From Acinetobacter haemolyticus CIP 64.3 = MTCC 9819 (GTDB lineage: Bacteria; Pseudomonadota; Gammaproteobacteria; Pseudomonadales; Moraxellaceae), in assembly GCF_000369065.1 (NCBI RefSeq), contig NZ_KB849799.1:62001-126000 (forward strand): a stretch of 64,000 nt of DNA, in the 5' to 3' direction. How positions within the stretch are numbered: position 1 is the first letter of the stretch; every line of letters starts with the position of its first letter. Position numbers and translations under genes: made by a program. The notes beneath the pieces are model-generated. The model was not told the DNA's origin, searched no databases, and was given only the letters and a program-made list of their open reading frames with translations. Of this stretch, positions 18,464 to 26,460 are shown in pieces.

Positions 18464-19324
18464 TTAAAACGCCCGATGCACCGCATCGGGCGTTTTGTAT
18501 TTTAATGCTAAGTGCGGTCTACGTGTATTGTAAATCTTCACGGACTCTGCAACCATTTGAGCTGCCTCTTCCAAATTGTTAGGTTTCTCTAACAGGTACT
18601 CATTCTTCAGTATGCCATTCACGCGTTCTGCTAATGCATTTTGGTAGCAATCATAGCCATCCGTCATTGAGCAGCGGACACCGTGCCGCTGGTGCATCTG
18701 TTGATATTTGACAGAACAGTATTGTATGCTTCGATCCGAGTGATGAACCAATTGAGTATCTTTAGATTTCCGTTGTCTTAATGCCTGCTGATAAGCCTTT
18801 AATACCAAATCAGTTTTCAGATTGTCATCAACATAATAACCAATGATCTTTCTTGACCATGCATCCGTCACCAGACTTAAATACGCTTCTCCTGTTTTAG
18901 TTGGCAAATAAGTAATATCAGCAACCCATAACTGCTCAGGGCGTGTTGGAATGACTTGATTCAGAGTACCCTGCTTCAACAGATTTGGATGACACCGAAA
19001 CCGATGGTGACTATTTGTCGTCTTGTGATAAGCTCGTTTAGGTCGAACCAATAGGCGGTGGACTCTGAGTAAATCAAATAATCTATCCCTACCAATACGA
19101 ATCGAATTTAAGGTGAGTAACAAATGCTGCAATTTCCTCGTCCCTAAGCGAGGATGCCACATCCGTTCCAACTGCACTTGTTTTAAAACTATATGGTTTT
19201 GCTCGTTTTTATGCACCTCATGCTGACATTGTTTGTAATAGGCTTGTCGGCTTATACCTAAATAATGACAGCTTTGTCTGATACTTAGCCCTGTCGCTTT
19301 CTTGCTTTGGATAGCTTGCCTCGT
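18464..19324 (-). CDS. IS3-family transposase OrfB (DDE integrase core)
   Basis: Carries the rve catalytic core. The DDE residues lie in VADITYLPT (first Asp), HHSDRSIQYCS (second Asp) and NALAERVNGILKNEYL (Glu). A GTG at 19216 could start it, but the same frame stays open upstream through residues such as GLSIRQSCHYLGISRQAYYKQ and overlaps the end of orfA. It is therefore most likely expressed as an OrfAB fusion by -1 frameshifting, as is standard in IS3 elements. The 5' boundary given is the frameshift region and is approximate. Confidence 0.85.
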   Translation of the reverse strand, partial: TRQAIQSKKATGLSIRQSCHYLGISRQAYYKQCQHEVHKNEQNHIVLKQVQLERMWHPRLGTRKLQHLLLTLNSIRIGRDRLFDLLRVHRLLVRPKRAYHKTTNSHHRFRCHPNLLKQGTLNQVIPTRPEQLWVADITYLPTKTGEAYLSLVTDAWSRKIIGYYVDDNLKTDLVLKAYQQALRQRKSKDTQLVHHSDRSIQYCSVKYQQMHQRHGVRCSMTDGYDCYQNALAERVNGILKNEYLLEKPNNLEEAAQMVAESVKIYNTRRPHLALKYKTPDAVHRAF

Positions 19325-19686
19325 GGCTTTTTTACGATACTGACTCCATAGTCTCGCTCTAAGATATTCACAATTTCCTCAAAAAGCTCTGCCTTTTGTT
19401 GCGTTGCAGCCAATTGTTGTTCGAGTTCTTTAATTCTTTGCTCTGGGGTGAGTGGTATCGATGATTCTGACATGGATATACCTCTAGCATGGGGCAGTGG
19501 CCGACCTTTACTCCAGTCTAAGAGACCATGCTTGCGAAGCCAAACTAGAACAGTAGAACAACCTTGGATGCCATATCTATCTTGTGCTTGCTTATAGGTC
19601 ATTTCGCCTTTTTCGACTTGATCTACAACAGCTAATTTAAAAGCGAGAGAATAATCTTTTTGGGTTCGCTTAACGATTGTTTTCAT
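19285..19686 (-). CDS. IS3-family transposase OrfA (helix-turn-helix)
   Basis: A 133-residue DNA-binding subunit. The N-terminal helix-turn-helix (YSLAFKLAVVDQVEKGEMTYKQAQDRYGIQGCSTVLVWLRKHG) is followed by a leucine-zipper-like segment EQRIKELEQQLAATQQKAELFEEIV. An excellent AAGGAGAG ribosome site precedes the ATG. The last codons run through an A-rich stretch with AGAAAG where the ribosome could slip to the orfB frame. Confidence 0.85.
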   Translation of the reverse strand: MKTIVKRTQKDYSLAFKLAVVDQVEKGEMTYKQAQDRYGIQGCSTVLVWLRKHGLLDWSKGRPLPHARGISMSESSIPLTPEQRIKELEQQLAATQQKAELFEEIVNILERDYGVSIVKKPRGKLSKARKRQG

Positions 19687-19745
19687 GACACTCTCCTTTT
19701 CTTTGATAGAAAAGTGTCAACCTTATTTAGGACGGGTCATTTCTA

Positions 19746-19780
19746 TAAAAAAGGGCAATTTTATATTGCCCTTTTTTTAT
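19746..19780 (-). terminator. Intrinsic terminator of the CBS-domain gene
   Basis: AAAAAAGGGCAAT and ATTGCCCTTTTTTT flank a TTTAT loop, so a strong U-run exists on either strand. It sits between the IS right end and the CBS-domain gene stop. Confidence 0.87.
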
Positions 19781-19788
19781 TCAGGAAT

Positions 19789-20220
19789 TTAGCCTGAAAT
19801 ATACTGTTGTAGCTGTTCAATTAAAATACGTTGATCTTCCATTGCGGCTTTAACTAAATCGCCAATGGAAATAAAACCAACTAGCTTGTCATTTTCTAAT
19901 ACTGGTAAATGGCGTAAATGACGATCAGTCATCAGCTGTAAACACTCTTCAACTGTGTTGTTTAAACTTACGGTGATGACTTTAGAGGTCATAATATCCG
20001 CAACCAACGTACTATTTGATGAACGCTCCATCAAAGCAATCTTACGGGTATAGTCACGTTCAGAAAAAATTCCAATGACTTTTTCATCTTCTGCAACGAC
20101 TAAAGCCCCAACGCCTTTGTCGGCCATAATTTTAATTGCTTCAAGTACAGTCGAATTTGGCGAGATTGTAAAAATAGATTGTTCAGCTTTATTTTTGATG
20201 ACTTGAGCAACGATTGTCAT
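19789..20220 (-). CDS. CBS-domain protein
   Basis: A 143-residue protein made almost wholly of two CBS motifs (about residues 15-65 and 78-130): VLEAIKIMADKGVGALVVAEDEKVIGIFSERDYTRKI and VEECLQLMTDRHLRHLPVLENDKLVGFISIGDLVK. Stand-alone pairs bind adenine nucleotides and act as energy-state sensors of unknown partner. The ATG at 20220 follows AGGTGG. It is separated from argD only by the inserted IS. Confidence 0.92.
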   Translation of the reverse strand: MTIVAQVIKNKAEQSIFTISPNSTVLEAIKIMADKGVGALVVAEDEKVIGIFSERDYTRKIALMERSSNSTLVADIMTSKVITVSLNNTVEECLQLMTDRHLRHLPVLENDKLVGFISIGDLVKAAMEDQRILIEQLQQYISG

Positions 20221-20361
20221 TGTTTATTCCACCTGTATTGTATTGTCGTTTTCATTTAACTTAACGGTATTTTTTTTAATTGCAAAGCCCTAATTGCAGC
20301 TTAATGATGACTTTTTATACATATTCTGAATAAAAATATCCGTTCATGTGTCTAATTTCTC

Positions 20362-20739
20362 CTAAACAGCTATAGCAGTTTGATGATGCATAAAGAAAAA
20401 GTGCTGCATCTGTTGTGTAGAGAGTTTAAATTTGCAATGAGATGAGTTAAAGAGAGCTGGTTCTACTTGCAAACGCGTCAGCAATGGAAGTAAGGATTCA
20501 TGAAAATCTTTTGATGTGATTTTACGCGGTTTGTAGTGTTTCCAATTTGACTGAGCATAGCGATGTGCTTGAACACCGTTGAGCCAAAAAGGAAATACAT
20601 GTCCATTTTGATCAGACTTAATTGCCCAACCATCATGATAAAGACCCCAAAGAACTCCGCAATACATCATTGTTTTTAGAATTGATATTTTAATCATCAA
20701 CTCACTTGATACTGGTTTGAAATGATTGAACCGATACAT
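20362..20739 (-). CDS. DUF2750 domain-containing protein
   Basis: A 125-residue protein. The segment LWGLYHDGWAIKSDQNGHVFPFWLNGVQAHRYAQSNWKHYKPRKITSKDFHESLLPLL has the spacing and key residues of DUF2750: GWA, P-F-W, W-x-x-Y-x-P-x-x-I and F-x-x-x-x-L-P. The function of the domain is unknown. The C terminus (FNSSHCKFKLSTQQMQHFFF) also fits. The ATG at 20739 is the most upstream; an internal Met at residue 15 is possible. Confidence 0.8.
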   Translation of the reverse strand: MYRFNHFKPVSSELMIKISILKTMMYCGVLWGLYHDGWAIKSDQNGHVFPFWLNGVQAHRYAQSNWKHYKPRKITSKDFHESLLPLLTRLQVEPALFNSSHCKFKLSTQQMQHFFFMHHQTAIAV

Positions 20740-20897
20740 GTCGTTAAACTGATCTTATTTAAACTTATGTTTTATTATAAGAAATCTAGATGGCATTTAT
20801 GTTTAAACTATTCATATAAATCGTAAGCAAATATTCTAGGTGATGAAAACATGCCTATAACTACGATTCATGTAGGGGATAACATAGGAGAGATTTC

Positions 20898-20936
20898 ATG
20901 CTAATTTTAAAAACAATTGAGCGACTAAAGCTTTGA
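20898..20936 (+). other. Tiny ORF (12 codons) with a good ribosome site
   Basis: AGGAGAG lies upstream of an ATG that encodes MLILKTIERLKL then TGA. The frame ends inside the first unit of the tandem repeat. This could be the remnant of a longer gene cut by repeat insertion, or a chance ribosome site. No product is claimed. Confidence 0.25.
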
Positions 20937-21127
20937 TGTAGCGCAAGACAAACGAAGTGCGTAGTCTCTACTTGAAAAATGTATTATAAATGATCAGGCA
21001 TAAAAAAACGCCACCTGAGCAAGGCAAAGCGATTGTAGCTTTGATGTAGCGCAAGACAAACGAAGTGCGCGTAGTCTCTATTTAAAAAAGTATTATAAAT
21101 AATCAGGCATAAAAAAACGCCACCTAA
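20920..21127. repeat. Tandem repeat, about 100-base unit, period 108
   Basis: Copy one runs from about 20920 to 21018 and copy two from about 21028 to 21127. Both contain AGCTTTGATGTAGCGCAAG, ACAAACGAAGTGCG, GTAGTCTCTA, a TATTATAAAT block, and end with ATCAGGCATAAAAAAACGCC. Each unit holds a potential small hairpin GCGCA...TGCG. The second copy ends in the terminator of the Sel1 gene, so the first is likely a duplication of that gene's 3' flank. The remaining sequence from 20740 to 20920 shows nothing else. Confidence 0.85.
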
Positions 21128-21138
21128 GTGACGTCTCT
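21113..21138 (-). terminator. Terminator of the Sel1-repeat gene
   Basis: On the minus strand ACGTCAC-TTAG-GTGGCGT forms a 7-bp stem (one G-T pair) followed by TTTTTTTATGC. The upstream repeat copy keeps the T-run side but has lost the second arm. Confidence 0.75.
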
Positions 21139-21372
21139 TTATGCTTTTAGGGTTGCCATCTTTTGCCAGTATTGGGCTTTCAAAGAGTCTCGTTCGACTC
21201 GGAAACCTTGATAGTACAATTCTGCTAGAAATAACGCTGCTTTACCATGTCCTGCTTGTGCAACTTGTTCAAGATCTTTTACTGCGTCTTGAAAGTTTTT
21301 CTGCGATTGGATTGTATTTACCGCATTCGCATAAACATGCTCTAGTTCATGTTGTGTAAAATGTTGAATCAT
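21139..21372 (-). CDS. Small Sel1-like repeat protein
   Basis: A 77-residue protein whose C-terminal half, DLEQVAQAGHGKAALFLAELYYQGFRVERDSLKAQYWQKMA, is one Sel1/TPR-like repeat (A-x-x-G-x-x-x-A-x-x-x-L-x-x-x-Y-x-x-G). It has an AAGGAG ribosome site and no signal peptide. Such short single-repeat proteins are usually protein-interaction modules; the partner is unknown. A flanking tandem repeat lies just downstream. Confidence 0.75.
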   Translation of the reverse strand: MIQHFTQHELEHVYANAVNTIQSQKNFQDAVKDLEQVAQAGHGKAALFLAELYYQGFRVERDSLKAQYWQKMATLKA

Positions 21373-21613
21373 ATATAACTCCTTATTTTAATTATGATTA
21401 CCGCATATTCTATTCGAAGCTACATTGCTCCGAATTTAAGCTAATTTATCACTTGTTTGTGAAGTTATTATGACAAAATTAATTGAATTGTCAAATAACC
21501 AAAGTGACTGAGCAGATTTTTATTTACATTAAATAAAAGCTTACACGATGAAACACTCTGTGCAAATTATTTTAAGTAAAATCAAAGTGAGAAGAATAGA
21601 AAAGGAGAAAAAT

Positions 21614-21973
21614 ATGTCACATACAATTGATGGTTTAAGCTTTGATATGCCGCCAACTGAGAATCAAATTATTGCTTTAGCACATCATCATCGCAAATTG
21701 CTTGATGAGGCTGTTTTTCATCAAGAGATCCACCTTGGTGATTATTGTTTAGCGCAACGTAAACGTGTTTATGATTTTGCGATAAATCTTAGTCCTCAAG
21801 AAAAAGATCGTTTTTACGAAATTTACAATGGTGAGCTACTTAGAATTGCAGATGAAGATGATTTGCATCCAGCAGATGCTGAAAGTGGAGTTGGGATGTT
21901 TGCGATATTTATAACCTTGCTCATTATTGCATTTATTTTATATTTTGCTTTCGTGCGTACGCTAACAAGTTAA
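21614..21973 (+). CDS. Uncharacterised protein with a C-terminal membrane helix
   Basis: A 119-residue protein. An internal soluble part (HHRKLLDEAVFHQEIHLGDYCLAQRKRVYDFAINLSPQEKDRFYEIYNGELLRIADEDD) is followed by a single hydrophobic helix (GMFAIFITLLIIAFILYFAFV) at the C terminus, suggesting a tail-anchored inner-membrane protein. The start at 21614 is set by AAAGGAG seven bases upstream; an earlier ATG at 21548 would place that site in the coding region. Family not recognised. Confidence 0.72.
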   Translation: MSHTIDGLSFDMPPTENQIIALAHHHRKLLDEAVFHQEIHLGDYCLAQRKRVYDFAINLSPQEKDRFYEIYNGELLRIADEDDLHPADAESGVGMFAIFITLLIIAFILYFAFVRTLTS

Positions 21974-22112
21974 ATAGTTGGATATCCGGTAGGTGTTGCG
22001 TTATTGGTTGAAAAACAATCTTTAACGCATACTTTGCTAGACATTGATGAATGTTGATACTTGCTCTAAGTGAGGTAGATACATACACTGCTTCATAACA
22101 CTGAGGTTGGTT

Positions 22113-22442
22113 ATGTTGTCTATCATTTCTAAACATAAAATTTTGCAGTCTAAGTATCGACTGAAACTAGACCGATTTTTTAATATTTTGGTCATTATTG
22201 TTATTTTGTCTATTTTTATAGTGGGTTATAAAGCTTTACTACGCCCAGTGAATGACCAGCAACTTGATCATGTAATTCAATTATCTCTGCAAGCAAGCCA
22301 CCCTAGGACGCAGTCGATGGCTAAAGAGATTTTAAAGTATCCTAGAATTCAAAAATTCAGCTATTTACGTCTCATGCATGCCTATCAATTTGAATCAAAT
22401 CTGATTAAACAATATCCAGCAATGGCACGAGAGGATGAGTAG
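22113..22442 (+). CDS. Small membrane-anchored protein, hypothetical
   Basis: About 109 residues: a basic N terminus, one hydrophobic helix (FFNILVIIVILSIFIVGYKALL) and a soluble remainder rich in Q, S and K. The predicted topology has the C terminus in the periplasm. The ATG at 22113 follows GAGG with six-base spacing; a TTG two codons earlier is less likely. It precedes ftsY by about 120 bases on the same strand but has its own spacing, so an operon is uncertain. Confidence 0.62.
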   Translation: MLSIISKHKILQSKYRLKLDRFFNILVIIVILSIFIVGYKALLRPVNDQQLDHVIQLSLQASHPRTQSMAKEILKYPRIQKFSYLRLMHAYQFESNLIKQYPAMAREDE

Positions 22443-22559
22443 TTTTAAATCAAAATTTTTAATGATAAATGAATGGTTTATGTCAGTCGGGAAAAAGAAA
22501 TCAATTTGTGCTAGACTGACAATCTTTTTTAAAAGCTGCTTTATTCTCAAGGAATCGAC

Positions 22560-23675
22560 ATGCAACAGCAATCGAACATTCAAAATAAATTCTTGATAGA
22601 TGCTGACATCGGTGATGATGATGTTACCCTGCCAAGTTTACCTGCTGTCGATGTTCCGATTATTGAACCTGCAACACCAACAACAGTAGAACAAACGCCT
22701 ACTGTTGTTTCTGTGGAGTCAACTACACCTGTTGTCGAAGAAGAAAAATCAGGTGGTTTCTTTGGTCGCATGAAAGATGGTTTAACCAAAACACGCCGTA
22801 GTTTTACGGATGGTATGGTGAATATCTTGATTGGTGGTAAAGAAATCGATGATGAATTATTAGAAGAAGTTGAAGAGCAATTATTGGTTGCTGATATTGG
22901 TGTCGATGCTACCAAAACGATTATTGCAAACTTGACAGAACGGACAGCACGCGGTGATTTGATTTATTCACATGCATTGTACAAAGCACTACAAGAAGAG
23001 TTAGTTGCATTGCTTGCTCCGCGTGTTAAGCCCTTACATATTGACCCAAATAAGTCTCCTTATGTGATTCTTATGGTCGGTGTAAATGGTGTTGGTAAAA
23101 CGACAACTATTGGTAAACTAGCAAAACGTTTACAGGGTGAGGGCAAGAAAGTGATGTTGGCTGCGGGTGATACTTTCCGTGCAGCTGCCACAGAGCAATT
23201 ACAGATTTGGGGAGAGCGTAATGACATCCCCGTTGTTGCTCAGGGTCATGGTGCTGATAGTGCATCAGTGATTTTTGATGCTTTTGAAAGTGCTCGTGCT
23301 AAAGGGATTGATGTATTAATCGCAGATACGGCTGGACGTTTGCAAAATAAATCTCATTTGATGGAAGAACTCAAAAAAGTTAAACGTGTTATGCAGAAGA
23401 TTGATGCAACTGCGCCACATGAAATTATGTTGATTGTTGATGCTGGTACAGGTCAAAATGCAATTAATCAAGTGCAATTGTTTGATGAAGCAGTTGGACT
23501 AACGGGTATCACGATTACCAAGTTAGATGGCACAGCAAAAGGTGGCGTGCTTTTCAATATTGCAAGCCGTACCCATGTTCCAATCCGATATATTGGTGTA
23601 GGTGAAAAGATTGACGATTTACGTCCATTTTCAGCTAAATCATTTGTAGCAGCATTGTTTGAAACAGATAAATAA
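22560..23675 (+). CDS. ftsY: Signal recognition particle receptor FtsY
   Basis: A 371-residue SRP GTPase receptor that docks SRP-ribosome complexes at the inner membrane. The N-terminal acidic V/T/P/E-rich A domain (about residues 12-65) is followed by the N domain and the G domain. G1 GVNGVGKTTT is at 174-183, DTFRAAA at 204-210, DTAGR at 256-260 and TKLDGTAKGG from 320. The start at 22560 has AAGGAAT upstream. It is not linked to ftsE/ftsX here. A terminator follows at once. Confidence 0.97.
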   Translation: MQQQSNIQNKFLIDADIGDDDVTLPSLPAVDVPIIEPATPTTVEQTPTVVSVESTTPVVEEEKSGGFFGRMKDGLTKTRRSFTDGMVNILIGGKEIDDELLEEVEEQLLVADIGVDATKTIIANLTERTARGDLIYSHALYKALQEELVALLAPRVKPLHIDPNKSPYVILMVGVNGVGKTTTIGKLAKRLQGEGKKVMLAAGDTFRAAATEQLQIWGERNDIPVVAQGHGADSASVIFDAFESARAKGIDVLIADTAGRLQNKSHLMEELKKVKRVMQKIDATAPHEIMLIVDAGTGQNAINQVQLFDEAVGLTGITITKLDGTAKGGVLFNIASRTHVPIRYIGVGEKIDDLRPFSAKSFVAALFETDK

Positions 23676-23686
23676 TGAAATTCTGC

Positions 23687-23717
23687 TAAAAAGGCCCCAT
23701 ATAAGGGGTCTTTTTTA
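23687..23717 (+). terminator. Intrinsic terminator after ftsY
   Basis: AAAAAGGCCCC and GGGGTCTTTTT form an 11-bp stem with one G-T pair and an ATATAA loop, followed by TTTTTATA. Confidence 0.92.
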
Positions 23718-23849
23718 TAGTCTGAGAATAGTGTTGTTTCAAAAACGAAACGATCTGTTATATTTTTTAGGCTATTACAGGAAAATGAGTCGTTATACAC
23801 TACATTCAATCCAAGATAACTCCCATCGGGTACAGGTAGGAATAACAAC

Positions 23850-24446
23850 ATGAGTAACTTTTTAAATAGCATTAAAGCACGCCGTACAATCTATGCCATT
23901 GGTAAAAATGTTTCAGTTGATCAAGCAACGATTGAAGAAACCATTCGTGAGGCTGTAAAGCAAAGCCCATCATCTTTTAACTCACAAACATCACGTGTTG
24001 TCACTTTATATGGTGCGTCACATACAAATTTCTGGAATATTGTGCGCGAAACATTACGCAAAATCGTACCAGCTGAAGCATTTGAAAGCACCAATGCAAA
24101 AATTGATAGTTTTGCTGCTGGCTTTGGTACAGCGCTATTTTATGAAGATCAAGATGTTGTAAAAGGTTTACAAGAACAATTTGCATTGTATGCAGATAAC
24201 TTCCCAGTATGGTCAGAACATTCAAGTGCCATTGCGCAATTTGCGACTTGGACTGCGTTAGCTGAAATTGGTATCGGTGCTTCATTACAGCATTACAATC
24301 CAATCATCGATGAAGAAGTTGCGGAAACTTTTGCGATTCCTGCTAATTGGAAACTACGTGCTCAGCTAGTATTTGGTTCAGTTGAAGCACCAGCTGGTGA
24401 AAAAACCTATATGGATGATGCAGCACGTTTTAAAACTTTTAACTAA
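23850..24446 (+). CDS. Nitroreductase-family protein (Frm2/YdgI-like)
   Basis: A 198-residue FMN-dependent nitroreductase-fold protein. The N-terminal RRTIYAIGKNVSVDQATIEETIREAVKQSPSSFNSQTSR gives the R-R-T-x-Y and S-P-S-S-F-N-S-Q FMN-binding blocks typical of the Frm2/HBN1 subgroup. GIGASLQHYNPIIDEEVAETFAIPANWKLRAQLVFG supplies the second flavin-contact region. It probably reduces small electrophiles with NAD(P)H; the substrate is unknown. The gene stands alone and its terminator follows. Confidence 0.9.
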   Translation: MSNFLNSIKARRTIYAIGKNVSVDQATIEETIREAVKQSPSSFNSQTSRVVTLYGASHTNFWNIVRETLRKIVPAEAFESTNAKIDSFAAGFGTALFYEDQDVVKGLQEQFALYADNFPVWSEHSSAIAQFATWTALAEIGIGASLQHYNPIIDEEVAETFAIPANWKLRAQLVFGSVEAPAGEKTYMDDAARFKTFN

Positions 24447-24460
24447 AATTGTCGTGAAAT

Positions 24461-24487
24461 AAAAAGGGCGCTTGTGCGCTCTTTTTT
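24461..24487 (+). terminator. Intrinsic terminator after the nitroreductase
   Basis: AAAAAGGGCGC, TTGT loop and GCGCTCTTTTTT form a strong stem with one G-T pair and a U-run. Confidence 0.9.
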
Positions 24488-24670
24488 GTAATAAGAAAAA
24501 ACAGTAAGATTGGGCAAAAGTGGTATGGTCTTTAACGGCAAATATGAGGTATATATCACTTGATGGGAGAAGGCTTAAGATAGGTCATTCGCCTTATTGT
24601 CATAAAATAGTCATAATCTCGTAGCATAGTGCATACGGTTTCATAAATAGTTTATATCGAGAAAAGTCTA

Positions 24671-25348
24671 ATGTCTTTAAGAGTTGGTATTGCTGCTTTC
24701 GGGTTGTTATTCAGTGGTTCTGTTTTTTCAGCGGTTACAATTACTGCGCCTGAAGAAATCGTTATTGTTGCGGTGAATGGCCAAGAGGTAAACTCTGGTT
24801 TATTACCTTCAAGTAAAAATAACTATCAAGTTGATGCTGGTGACATAACTCTGAATGTTCGATACCGTGAGTATTTTGAGCATTTAAGTGGTGAGCATGA
24901 CATCGTGAGATCGGGCGTTGTCACCATTCAAGCTCCAAATTTAAAAGATAACCAAAGCTATCGTTTGGGTTTGGTTAATGCTCCAAAAGATTTTGAAGCC
25001 GCAAAAAAATATGCCGAACAGCCTACAGTTGCACTTTATGACCAAAATAAGAAATTGATCGTACAACAAACTGGTGCTAATAATGAGGCAAAACCTTGGT
25101 TCACTGGTAGTGGTTTATTAAGCCGAACACTTGATCTAACTCAAAAGAATAAAAATAATACCGCTAATCAACCTGCAGCCGTATACGCAGGTGCAAAACC
25201 AACAATAGCTGAGCCTGTTGCTACAGTTGCAACAACATCTAATAATGCTAACAGAACCACTGATCAGCAATTGGTTGAGTTGTGGCAAAAAGCCTCTAAA
25301 GCTGAACGTCAAAAGTTTATGGCTTGGTTAGCTGGTCAGAGTAACTAA
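24671..25348 (+). CDS. DUF2057 (YccT-like) periplasmic protein
   Basis: A 225-residue secreted protein: a cleavable signal peptide (about residues 1-20, with AVFSA near the cleavage site) followed by a domain resembling DUF2057/YccT, with motifs such as VNGQEVNSGLLPSSKNNYQVDAGDITLNVRYREYFE. The C-terminal third is low in structure signal and Thr/Ala/Asn-rich (TVATTSNNANRTTDQQ), ending in a charged helix KAERQKFMAWLAGQSN. No function is known for the domain. A terminator follows directly. Confidence 0.8.
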   Translation: MSLRVGIAAFGLLFSGSVFSAVTITAPEEIVIVAVNGQEVNSGLLPSSKNNYQVDAGDITLNVRYREYFEHLSGEHDIVRSGVVTIQAPNLKDNQSYRLGLVNAPKDFEAAKKYAEQPTVALYDQNKKLIVQQTGANNEAKPWFTGSGLLSRTLDLTQKNKNNTANQPAAVYAGAKPTIAEPVATVATTSNNANRTTDQQLVELWQKASKAERQKFMAWLAGQSN

Positions 25349-25365
25349 CGTATTTATAGTTTAGT

Positions 25366-25395
25366 GAAGCCGATGTTATCATCGGCTTTTTTATT
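25366..25395 (+). terminator. Intrinsic terminator after the DUF2057 gene
   Basis: AAGCCGATG and CATCGGCTT form a 9-bp stem around TTAT, followed by TTTTATT. A candidate start for the next gene at 25364 falls inside this hairpin and is therefore rejected. Confidence 0.9.
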
Positions 25396-25414
25396 AAAAA
25401 GATATAACGAAGAA

Positions 25415-25948
25415 ATGATGAGCTTAAAAATTAGAAAAGCAATAAGGCATGATGTAGATCAACTTATAGAATTATTGAACATAGCATACAGAACGCGGTC
25501 TGGTCGCAGTTGGACCACGGAAAAAGATTTAGTAGAAGGCAGTCGGATAACGGAAAAGCAATTAAATGATGAGCTAGAAAAAGAACAATTTGAATTATTT
25601 GTGGGTGAAGACGAGCAGAACAAAATTATTGCGTGTGTGGGTTTAACATTTGATGGTAGCAGTGTAGAGATAGGTACATTTGCAGTTCACCCTATGATCC
25701 AAAATCTAGGCTGTGGTCGTAAAATGCTTAATTTCGTTGAGCAATATATTATGGTTAATCATCCTCAAGTTTCTGATATTTTCATGAGTGTTTTAGATCT
25801 AAGACAAGAATTAATCGCTTATTATCAACGTCGTGGTTATCAAAAAACAGGAAAGATGTTGCCTTATCCCTTAGATGCGGAAGTTGGCTTACCTCTGACA
25901 TTCATCCAACTTGTTGAATTAAAAAAGAAGATAAAATGCATTTTGTAA
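25415..25948 (+). CDS. GNAT-family N-acetyltransferase
   Basis: About 177 residues with a GNAT fold: the acetyl-CoA-binding motif A region is PMIQNLGCGRKMLNFVEQYI (Q/R-x-x-G-x-G/A pattern), preceded by strand SSVEIGTFAVHP. The late YYQRRGYQKTGKM segment carries the usual conserved Tyr and Gly. The substrate is unknown. I place the start at the ATG at 25415 (or the adjacent 25418), because an upstream GTG lies in a terminator hairpin; only a weak GAAG ribosome site is present. Confidence 0.85.
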   Translation: MMSLKIRKAIRHDVDQLIELLNIAYRTRSGRSWTTEKDLVEGSRITEKQLNDELEKEQFELFVGEDEQNKIIACVGLTFDGSSVEIGTFAVHPMIQNLGCGRKMLNFVEQYIMVNHPQVSDIFMSVLDLRQELIAYYQRRGYQKTGKMLPYPLDAEVGLPLTFIQLVELKKKIKCIL

Positions 25949-25984
25949 TTGCATTTAAATTACATTGTATGTGTTTGGTGTTAA

Positions 25985-26024
25985 AAAAGAGGCATTTCGA
26001 GTTTAACCTAAAATGCCTCTTTAC
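25985..26024. terminator. Terminator of the cyd operon, also usable on the plus strand
   Basis: AAAGAGGCATTT (25986-25997) and AAATGCCTCTTT (26011-26022) form a perfect 12-bp stem. The minus strand continues into a T-run, ending the cydPABX-ybgE operon; the plus strand would end the acetyltransferase transcript. Confidence 0.87.
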
Positions 26025-26042
26025 TTGATCGTTGTATAAGCT

Positions 26043-26339
26043 TTAATTACCGACCCAAATATAATAGCCCAAAACCATGAGTGGCCATGCAACATATGGA
26101 CTGAATAACCATTTCCATAACCAAAACTTGGGAATAAATCCTACACCATGAATAAAGCCACCAGAAATTCCAATCATAACCAACATCAGTAAGCTATGGT
26201 TGTAATTTCCCTGAGCATCTAACATTAAGGCAGGATGTACCAGTAAAATAGCTGCGAGTGGCAATGCCAACAGAAACGAAATGGTCATTGCAAATACATG
26301 CGCTTTACTATTTTTCGGTGTTGTCATTGCTTTTGCCAT
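26043..26339 (-). CDS. ybgE: Cyd operon protein YbgE
   Basis: A 98-residue membrane protein with about three helices. The block MIGISGGFIHGVGFIPKFWLWKWLFSPYVAWPLMVLGYY is the YbgE family signature. Its role in bd oxidase assembly or function is unproven in the family. The ATG at 26339 follows GAGGAA with seven-base spacing; an earlier Met at 26354 would overlap cydX by 14 bases. Last gene of the cyd operon, followed by the terminator. Confidence 0.87.
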   Translation of the reverse strand: MAKAMTTPKNSKAHVFAMTISFLLALPLAAILLVHPALMLDAQGNYNHSLLMLVMIGISGGFIHGVGFIPKFWLWKWLFSPYVAWPLMVLGYYIWVGN

Positions 26340-26340
26340 T

Positions 26341-26445
26341 TCAGGATTCCTCATCTAGATTTTGATGATGTTCGATATATAGTGCACTCAGAACACCTGC
26401 AAAACATGCCATTAAAATGCCTAGAATCCATGCAAAGTACCACAT
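26341..26445 (-). CDS. cydX: Cytochrome bd-I small subunit CydX
   Basis: A 34-residue single-helix protein, too short for routine gene calling, read directly from the sequence: it starts MWYFAWILGILMACFAGVLS, then ALYIEHHQNLDEES. The MWYF-W-x-LG start and the hydrophobic helix with an acidic tail are the family hallmarks. CydX is needed for stability and full activity of the bd quinol oxidase. A perfect GAGGAG ribosome site lies seven bases before the ATG. It sits between cydB and ybgE, as in E. coli. Confidence 0.9.
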   Translation of the reverse strand: MWYFAWILGILMACFAGVLSALYIEHHQNLDEES

Positions 26446-26460
26446 ATCATTGCTCCTCAA

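Larger units (their letters stand above)
18429..19739 (-). mobile_element. Complete IS3-family insertion sequence, 1311 bp
   Basis: Two transposase frames (orfA and, in the -1 frame, orfB) are bounded by imperfect terminal inverted repeats of about 26 bases at 18429-18454 and 19714-19739. Both outer ends are TG...CA and both contain CGTCCT and GGTTGACAC. The direct repeat TTT flanks it (18426-18428 and 19740-19742), consistent with a 3-bp target duplication. It sits between argD and a CBS-domain gene without breaking either. I assign the IS3 family but no named element. Confidence 0.9.

Noticed and set aside
23659-23853. Plus-strand open frame of 64 codons after ftsY
   Set aside because: It overlaps the ftsY end and its strong terminator; composition and lack of ribosome site speak against a gene.
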